Below the pieces are notes generated by a model. It saw nothing but the letters and a program-made list of their open reading frames with translations, did no database searches and was not told the DNA's origin. Source: Planctomycetaceae bacterium (lineage in GTDB: Bacteria > Planctomycetota > Planctomycetia > Pirellulales > Pirellulaceae). From it: DNA of 6,565 bases. Of this stretch, positions 1-3,821 are shown one piece after another. Positions within the stretch are counted from its first letter, which is position 1; each line of letters begins with the position of its first letter. The translations under genes were made by a program, and so were the position numbers. The stretch covers positions 1 through 6,565 of the forward strand of contig SLEY01000179.1 in the NCBI GenBank assembly GCA_007124535.1. The letters are read 5' to 3'.

Positions 1-451
1 CCCCTTCGACAGTGGGGTTCGTGGCCATCACTACCTCCCGAAAACCGTTCTGCCGGACCCGCTCGACCAACGCGTCAATGGTCAGTTGCTCGGGGCCAAT
101 GTTCTCCAGCGGAGCAATCCGGCCCAGCAACACGTGATACAAGCCGCGGTAGACCCCCGCTTGTTCCAACGACATGAGGTCGCGAGGCTGTTCGACAACG
201 CACAGCAGACTGGTATCTCGCGTCGCATCCTGGCAGATGGCACACCGCGGACCTTCGGACAAATTATAACATGTCTCGCAATATCGGACGTTTTCGCGGA
301 CATCGCGAATGGCATCGGCCAAGGCCAGGGCCTCGCTCTTGTGCACGCGCAGCAGGTGGTAGGCCAACCGCTCTGCCGATTTGCGACCGATCCCCGGCAA
401 CTTGGCCAGTTCCTCGATCACGCGAGCCACCGAATCCGTAAGCTGGGTCAT
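1..451 (-). CDS. recR: Recombination protein RecR, N-terminal 150 residues (3' end outside window)
   Basis: RecR works with RecF and RecO to load RecA on gapped DNA during recombinational repair. Translating from the ATG at 449-451 gives an open frame to the window edge. A helix-hairpin-helix lies at about residues 9-35 (LPGIGRKSAERLAYHLL). A four-cysteine zinc motif follows, with Cys58, Cys61, Cys70 and Cys73 (YCETC...RCAIC). The start of a Toprim domain is at about residue 80 (LCVVEQPRDLMSLEQ), and the conserved GRIAPLENIGPEQL stretch is at about 110-123. The family is about 200 residues, so roughly the last 50 are missing. The start is 20 bases after the stop of the YbaB gene, which suggests cotranscription. 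The ribosome site is weak: GAGAGG sits 12 bases upstream. The family call is essentially certain; truncation is due only to the window end. Confidence 0.97.
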   Translation of the reverse strand, partial: MTQLTDSVARVIEELAKLPGIGRKSAERLAYHLLRVHKSEALALADAIRDVRENVRYCETCYNLSEGPRCAICQDATRDTSLLCVVEQPRDLMSLEQAGVYRGLYHVLLGRIAPLENIGPEQLTIDALVERVRQNGFREVVMATNPTVEG

Positions 452-471
452 GGCAGTCCGGCGCCTCTCGC

Positions 472-846
472 TTATTGCCGATCCGTATCACCGGGCGGGG
501 AACCAGTCATCTTGGCCATGATGTCCGCTAATCCGGGCATGTTGAACCCTTCGGTCAGCGAGGACATCGCCTCCACGTGCAGCTGACGAGCCTTGGAAAC
601 CGCCTGATTGACGGCGCCCGGCAGCAGATCCTCGATCATTTCCCGTTCACCGTGTTCGACCAGCAAGGGGTCGATGGTCACGCGGAGGACTTCACCCAAC
701 CCGTTCACTTCCACTTCGACCATCCCCCCGCCCGTACTGGCGGTAACCCGCTCGTTTTTGAGGCGAGCACTAACCGCTTCCATTTTCCCGCCGAACTGCT
801 GGGCCTGCCGCAACACGGACGCCAAATTCCCCAATTCCTTCAACAT
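472..846 (-). CDS. ybaB: YbaB/EbfC family nucleoid-associated DNA-binding protein
   Basis: This 124-residue protein belongs to the YbaB/EbfC family: small dimeric DNA-binding proteins that coat the nucleoid and are usually encoded between dnaX and recR, as here. Recognisable parts are the N-terminal helix (MLKELGNLASVLRQAQQFGGKM), the strand region TGGGMVEVEVNGLGEVLRVTIDP at about residues 37-59, and the C-terminal helix with AVNQAVSKARQLHVEAM and a MPGL segment. I chose the ATG at 844-846 because family members normally begin with the M(L/F)K-G-L-(x)n-KQAQQ pattern, and GGGAG lies 10 bases upstream. An earlier in-frame ATG at 886-888 would add 14 atypical residues and overlap the dnaX stop by 17 bases. 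The gap to dnaX is 25 bases, so translation is probably coupled or operonic. Its exact cellular role is not settled even in model organisms. Confidence 0.93.
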   Translation of the reverse strand: MLKELGNLASVLRQAQQFGGKMEAVSARLKNERVTASTGGGMVEVEVNGLGEVLRVTIDPLLVEHGEREMIEDLLPGAVNQAVSKARQLHVEAMSSLTEGFNMPGLADIMAKMTGSPPGDTDRQ

Positions 847-871
847 GCTCGATCTTCTCCCTCGCACCCGC

Positions 872-2836
872 TCAACCTGCGGGTTCATCCAGACGTATCA
901 CCTCGGCCCCAAACACGCGAATGGCTTCCTGAATCAAAGGATGCTCTTGAACTTCGCGCATCTTTCGCGCTCGTTTCTGGCCCGGCGGCCTGCGTTTTCG
1001 CGGGGCTTTCGTTTCCCCCGGCGCCACGAGCATCTCGACACGAAGCACTCGACCCGCCATTTCCTCCAAGGCCTGTTCGATCTTGCGTTTGACCTCCGCA
1101 CGCTCGCACCACTCTTTGTTATACGCGGCGGCGAACGTAATTTCCAGGACGTTTGGCGCAGAAATTGCAATGCGCTGGACATCCGCCCCCGCATCCCGAG
1201 TGACCCCCCCAATCTTCACCAATGCGCGCCGCCATAACGCTTCGGCATCCCCCGCGGCCATGGCCGGGTCCCCGGCCGGCTCTTGCGAAGGGGCGGTCGT
1301 CGGTGGGGGAGGGTCCGGCGTTTCGCCGCGAGAACGAGGCGCTGCCGATGCCGTGGCTTCGGAAACCGTTTCGGCAAGCGGCGGCGAGGTGGCGGGCTCC
1401 GAAGCAACGACCTCGTGCTCCTCACCCGGTTCCTCAGGAGCGGTCGCCAGCCCAGCAGGTGAAGGCGCGGGGGCGGTCGCGGCTTCCTGCGGGTCCGTTG
1501 TCGTACCCGAGGAAGGCGGATCGGCGTGACTCGCCTGCCCGGAATAACTGGCCGTGGTCTCCAGATCGGGGCGAGCCCGGCCTGCCGAGGGGCTGGGCGC
1601 CGGTGGGGCAGGCTTCAACGCGTCAGACGTTTCTTCCGGCTTTTTTTTTTGGATCGGGGTGGGTGGGGCCGCCACAGGCCGCGCCCCCGCCACGGGCTCA
1701 CCCTGTTGCAGCTGAGCGATCCACGTGCTCAATTCGTCCAGCTGTTCCAGCTGGCAAATGCGGATGATGGCGATTTCGACCAGGGCCCGTGCGTGGAAAC
1801 TGTACCGCATCGTGGCGATGGCCTTGTCCAGGATCTGGGCCCCGGCCAGCAGCGTTTCCACACCGATTTCCTGCCCCGTCTGACGAAGTCGTTCATGATC
1901 CGAACTGGGGGCATGCAGCATCAGGTCGGCCGAGCAACCCACGGTGGCGGCCAGCAGATCGCGATAGTAGCCCAGCAGCTGTTCTGCCAACTGGCCGATG
2001 TCCACGCCTTCGCCAACCGCGGCATCGATTTCGGTCAGGGCGGCCGCCGCATCGCGTTGCAGCAAATGATGGGCGAGCTTGGTCAACCGGCCCATTTGCG
2101 CGGTTCCCAGCATCTGGTGGACGGCATGTTCGGTAATGCCGTCCGAGCAAAAGGAGAGCAATTGTTCCAACAACGATTGGCTGTCGCGCATCGAACCGCC
2201 GGCCCGCCGTGCCAGCAACTGCAGCGCGGACTCCTCCGCCGGGATGTCCTCGGTCTGGACGATATGGCGGAGACGAGCGACGATCGAGTCGGTGGCGACG
2301 GGCGCGAAATCGAAACGCTGGCACCGCGAGAGTACGGTGATGGGGATCTTTTCCGGGTCCGTGGTGCAGAACACGAATTTGACGTGATCGGGGGGTTCTT
2401 CGAGCGTTTTCAACAGGGCGTTGAAGGCAGGCAGCGTCAACATGTGCACTTCGTCGATAATGTAGATCTTGAAGTGCGATCGGCTGGGGCGGACGTTCAG
2501 GTTGGCGCGCAGCTGGCGGATCTCTTCGATGCCCCGATTACTGGCCCCATCGATCTCCAAGACATCCACATCTTCGCCCGACGCGATGCTCAGGCACGGG
2601 TCGCATTGGCCGCAAGGCTGGCTGGTGGGTCCTTCCACACAATTCAGGCACTTGGCAAAGATCCGGGCACTGGAGGTTTTCCCGACCCCCCGTGCGCCGG
2701 TAAACAGATAGGCATGCCCGACACGGTTGGTTTGGATTGCGTTGCGGAGGGCTTGGGCGACCTGATTCTGACCGACCAGTTCCTCGAAATTCTTGGGACG
2801 GTAACGGCGTGCAACAACGACGTACTCGCTGGACAT
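872..2836 (-). CDS. dnaX: DNA polymerase III subunit tau (and probable gamma), clamp loader ATPase
   Basis: DnaX is the ATPase of the clamp loader that places the beta clamp on primed DNA; full-length tau also tethers polymerase cores and helicase. The 654-residue product has Walker A at 47-55 (GARGVGKTS), a zinc module with Cys66, Cys75, Cys78 and Cys81, Walker B at 126-131 (IIDEVH), sensor 1 near 156-163 (FCTTDPEK), the SRC arginine-finger motif at 170-172 and sensor 2 GGSMRDS at 213-219. The oligomerisation domain III runs to about 375. Residues 380-528 form a Pro/Ala/Glu-rich linker. A compact C-terminal tau region spans 530-654 and contains a basic stretch (PRKRRPPGQKRARKM). The ATG at 2834-2836 has GGAG 7 bases upstream. 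A longer start at 2917 would run into the SRP RNA. An A10 tract at codons 396-399 probably yields a short gamma-like form of about 404-406 residues. Confidence 0.97.
   Translation of the reverse strand: MSSEYVVVARRYRPKNFEELVGQNQVAQALRNAIQTNRVGHAYLFTGARGVGKTSSARIFAKCLNCVEGPTSQPCGQCDPCLSIASGEDVDVLEIDGASNRGIEEIRQLRANLNVRPSRSHFKIYIIDEVHMLTLPAFNALLKTLEEPPDHVKFVFCTTDPEKIPITVLSRCQRFDFAPVATDSIVARLRHIVQTEDIPAEESALQLLARRAGGSMRDSQSLLEQLLSFCSDGITEHAVHQMLGTAQMGRLTKLAHHLLQRDAAAALTEIDAAVGEGVDIGQLAEQLLGYYRDLLAATVGCSADLMLHAPSSDHERLRQTGQEIGVETLLAGAQILDKAIATMRYSFHARALVEIAIIRICQLEQLDELSTWIAQLQQGEPVAGARPVAAPPTPIQKKKPEETSDALKPAPPAPSPSAGRARPDLETTASYSGQASHADPPSSGTTTDPQEAATAPAPSPAGLATAPEEPGEEHEVVASEPATSPPLAETVSEATASAAPRSRGETPDPPPPTTAPSQEPAGDPAMAAGDAEALWRRALVKIGGVTRDAGADVQRIAISAPNVLEITFAAAYNKEWCERAEVKRKIEQALEEMAGRVLRVEMLVAPGETKAPRKRRPPGQKRARKMREVQEHPLIQEAIRVFGAEVIRLDEPAG
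1641..1650 (-). other. A10 slippage/frameshift tract in dnaX (tau/gamma switch)
   Basis: On the dnaX coding strand there are exactly ten consecutive A residues, read in the tau frame as CAA AAA AAA AAG (Gln396-Lys397-Lys398-Lys399), right after domain III. One extra A, or a -1 ribosomal shift, gives five new codons after the last Lys codon and then TGA at 1623-1625, for 404 residues. One missing A, or a +1 shift, leads to TGA at 1615-1617, for 406 residues. Thermus thermophilus dnaX uses transcriptional slippage on A9, and E. coli uses a -1 ribosomal shift on A AAA AAG. No Shine-Dalgarno-like element precedes the run. The nearest sizeable hairpin (7-bp arms 1580-1586 and 1607-1613) starts 27 bases downstream. 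I therefore favour transcriptional slippage. This is inferred, not shown. Confidence 0.8.
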
Positions 2837-2843
2837 GGGACGG

Positions 2844-2847
2844 CTCC
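2844..2847 (-). promoter_or_regulatory. Ribosome binding site of dnaX
   Basis: GGAG on the minus strand lies 7 bases before the ATG at 2834-2836. It decides in favour of this start over the upstream in-frame ATG at 2917, whose extra 27 residues would be read from the SRP RNA 3' arm and are unlike any DnaX N-terminus. Confidence 0.7.
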
Positions 2848-2863
2848 ATCGACCGCAGCGGCA

Positions 2864-2885
2864 GCCGGGCATTGAAATTCCCGGC
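2864..2885 (-). other. Hairpin between SRP RNA and dnaX
   Basis: Arms at 2880-2885 and 2864-2869 (GCCGGG/CCCGGC on the minus strand) form 6 bp around a 10-base loop, just after the proposed SRP RNA 3' end. No T-run follows, so it is more likely a processing or pausing element, or chance, than a strong terminator. Readthrough from the RNA gene into dnaX remains plausible. Confidence 0.3.
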
Positions 2886-3003
2886 CAGCGATCCACCGAA
2901 GCGCGCCCCCCGCACAAGAGTACCCCGCTTATGGCTGCTCCTGTTACGGCCTGACCAGGTTCACGGATCCCCCTCGCGAGGGACGCGCTTCGATAGATTG
3001 CTG
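2886..3003 (-). ncRNA. ffs: Small signal recognition particle RNA (4.5S-type)
   Basis: This is the RNA scaffold of the bacterial SRP; it binds Ffh and the FtsY receptor for cotranslational membrane targeting. The conserved apical domain is clear: GGTCAGG at 2956-2950, the tetraloop TAAC at 2946-2943 and AGCAGCC at 2939-2933, forming the Ffh-binding asymmetric loop. Below it, the two sides form a rod. The arm GAAGCGCG (2991-2984) pairs perfectly with CGCGCTTC (2905-2898). Pairing continues outward with only one mismatch to 3003/2886, and possibly further to 3009/2880. The unit is thus about 118 nt, close to the 114 nt of E. coli 4.5S RNA, and no Alu domain is evident. The exact ends are inferred from the helix. 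It sits 49 bases before dnaX, the same order as in Bacillus (scr-dnaX). No convincing promoter of its own was found. Confidence 0.9.
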
Positions 3004-3020
3004 CCCGAGTTAAGGGATCG

Positions 3021-3061
3021 GGCCGAGTGATATCGGCCGGGGCGGAGTCGCTTCCGCCCCG
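3021..3061. repeat. Two adjacent inverted repeats (possible terminator or leader structure)
   Basis: The first inverted repeat has 6-bp arms GGCCGA (3021-3026) and TCGGCC (3033-3038). The second has 9-bp arms at 3038-3046 and 3053-3061 (CGGGGCGGA/TCCGCCCCG) around a 6-base loop. They abut directly. The second is the strongest stem in this gap, but it lacks a T-run on either side. If it terminates infC transcription, it does so as a non-canonical terminator. Confidence 0.4.
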
Positions 3062-3101
3062 TTCGCCTAGTTGTACGCGTTTCCCGTCGGCTCGTCAAAG
3101 G

Positions 3102-3126
3102 GGCGCACGGCCGCTTTCGCGGCGCC
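3102..3126 (-). terminator. Candidate terminator hairpin downstream of infC
   Basis: About 20 bases after the infC stop, the minus strand can form GGCGC/GCGCC (3126-3122 with 3106-3102) plus an inner CGC/GCG capped by a GAAA tetraloop, with five unpaired bases on one side. It is followed by CCTTT only, so the U-tract is short. The stem is seen; the termination role is a weak inference. Confidence 0.3.
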
Positions 3127-3147
3127 GACCGCATTTGAGAAACCCGT

Positions 3148-3648
3148 CTATTTGGGCGCAATGGTGCAAATCATGCGGCGAGCGTGCTGCGAGGGCGGAG
3201 ATTCGACCTTGCCCACCTCCGCCAACTCCTCGATCACGTCGTCCATGATCCGGCGGCCTTCCTCAATGTGCGCCATCTCCCGGCCACGAAAAATGACCGT
3301 CACCTGGACCTTGTCCTTGTGCAGCAGGAACTTCTTGCCCCGCTTGACCTTGAAATCGATGTCGTGCTCGCCGGTCTTCGGTCGCAGTCGTATCTCCTTG
3401 GTCTTGACTTGATGAGCGCCGTGGCCGGTCCGCTTCTTCTTCTCGTACTTGTACTTGCCGAAATCCATGATCCGGCAGACGGGCGGTTTTTCGTTGGGCG
3501 CGACCTCCACCAAGTCCAAATCGGATTCGCGGGCACGCTCCAATGCTTTGTCGGTGGGCATAATCCCCAACTGCTCGCCGCCATCAGAGATCACGCGGAC
3601 AGGGGATACGCGAATTTGTTCGTTGACCCTATTCTGGATACGGTCGAT
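3148..3648 (-). CDS. infC: Translation initiation factor IF3 (AUC start)
   Basis: IF3 binds the 30S subunit, keeps the subunits apart and proofreads the start codon and initiator tRNA. The 166-residue product begins I/M-D-R-I-Q-N-R-V-N-E-Q-I-R, the usual IF3 opening. The N-terminal domain includes EQLGIMPTDKALERA and DLDLVEVAP. The linker DFGKYKYEKKKR is at 62-73. The C-terminal domain follows KEIRLRPKTGEHD and contains KVQVTVIFRGREMAH. The length matches the family (about 165-180). Between the in-frame TAG at 3664-3666 and a GTG at 3592-3594 there is no ATG, GTG or TTG. Starting at that GTG would delete the conserved RVNEQIR segment. I therefore place the start at ATC 3646-3648, with AAGGG 8 bases upstream; a second ATC at 3637-3639 is an alternative. 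Rare AUU/AUC starts let IF3 repress its own translation in E. coli. Confidence 0.95.
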   Translation of the reverse strand: MDRIQNRVNEQIRVSPVRVISDGGEQLGIMPTDKALERARESDLDLVEVAPNEKPPVCRIMDFGKYKYEKKKRTGHGAHQVKTKEIRLRPKTGEHDIDFKVKRGKKFLLHKDKVQVTVIFRGREMAHIEEGRRIMDDVIEELAEVGKVESPPSQHARRMICTIAPK

Positions 3649-3656
3649 GGTAGTTA

Positions 3657-3661
3657 CCCTT
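3657..3661 (-). promoter_or_regulatory. Ribosome binding site for the AUC start of infC
   Basis: AAGGG on the minus strand, within a longer purine stretch AGGAAAGGG, ends 8 bases before ATC 3646-3648. This spacing is ideal and supports that non-canonical start over the internal GTG at 3592-3594. Confidence 0.65.
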
Positions 3662-3675
3662 TCCTACAGAAGTCC

Positions 3676-3709
3676 AAAAAATGTCCCGGGCGAACCGCAC
3701 GCCCGAAAC
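3676..3709 (-). terminator. Intrinsic terminator-like hairpin in the infC leader (candidate attenuator)
   Basis: In minus-strand RNA, GUUUCGGGCG (3709-3700) pairs with CGCCCGGGAC (3692-3683) over 10 bp, including two G-U wobbles, around a 7-base loop. One A and then six U residues (3681-3676) follow directly. The wobbles would be A-C mismatches in RNA from the other strand, so the structure is directional and fits transcription toward infC. It lies about 28 bases before the infC start. The 5' arm can instead pair upstream (see the next entry), which is the layout of an attenuator. Infer premature termination control of infC; the signal is unknown. Confidence 0.6.
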
Positions 3710-3719
3710 GCCGTTTCGG
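3703..3719 (-). promoter_or_regulatory. Competing (anti-terminator-like) hairpin in the infC leader
   Basis: CCGAAAC (3719-3713) and GTTTCGG (3709-3703) on the minus strand form a perfect 7-bp stem with a 3-base loop. The second arm is the same segment that forms the 5' side of the terminator-like hairpin, so the two structures exclude each other. Confidence 0.5.
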
Positions 3720-3747
3720 CCCAATCGCCAGCGCGGACCTGCTGGCC

Positions 3748-3775
3748 ATTATTGGTGACTTTAAAGTATCGGCAA
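3748..3775 (-). promoter_or_regulatory. Candidate sigma70-type promoter for infC
   Basis: On the minus strand, TTGCCG (3775-3770) is followed after 16 bases by AATAAT (3753-3748), matching the -35 and -10 consensus at 4/6 and 5/6 positions. The transcript would start near 3741 and carry a leader of about 93 bases holding the competing hairpins. The spacer contains a perfect 10-bp palindrome, ACTTTAAAGT (3758-3767), which could be an operator or chance. No comparably good promoter was seen for glnD on the plus strand. Confidence 0.45.
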
Positions 3776-3821
3776 AAAAACCCGGAGTCGTCAACTGGCG
3801 ATCCCCGGTTTTTCCGGTAAC

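Larger units (their letters stand above)
3004..3147. other. Intergenic region between infC and the SRP RNA, no gene seen
   Basis: About 145 bases lie between the infC stop and the SRP RNA. I see no credible coding sequence. The stretch is rich in inverted repeats: 3038-3061, 3021-3038 and 3102-3126. It most likely holds the end of the infC transcript and the promoter of the SRP RNA. No clear -35/-10 pair can be identified; CAATCT just upstream of the RNA is at best a weak -10. The ribosomal protein genes rpmI and rplT, which often follow infC, are not here. Confidence 0.5.

Noticed and set aside
86..586. Plus-strand open frame over recR and ybaB
   Set aside because: It is antisense to two clear genes with no supporting motif.
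847..888. 14-residue N-terminal extension of the YbaB protein
   Set aside because: It overlaps the end of dnaX and adds an arginine-rich stretch not expected in the family; the internal ATG gives the usual start.
1200..1700. Low-complexity GC-rich stretch that might be a foreign insert or frameshifted region
   Set aside because: It is the in-frame Pro/Ala/Glu-rich linker of tau, which is expected to be variable; the frame stays open on both sides.
1526..2875. 449-codon open frame on the plus strand opposite dnaX
   Set aside because: It is an antisense shadow of dnaX, produced by GC-rich codon bias; its translation has no recognisable domain and dnaX is unmistakable on the other strand.
2837..2917. 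27-residue N-terminal extension of DnaX from an upstream ATG
   Set aside because: It would overlap the SRP RNA 3' arm and is unlike DnaX N-termini, whereas the ATG at 2834-2836 has GGAG at good spacing.
2961..3161. Small minus-strand open frame between infC and the SRP RNA
   Set aside because: It overlaps the SRP RNA and the hairpin cluster, has arginine-rich low-complexity translation and no ribosome site.
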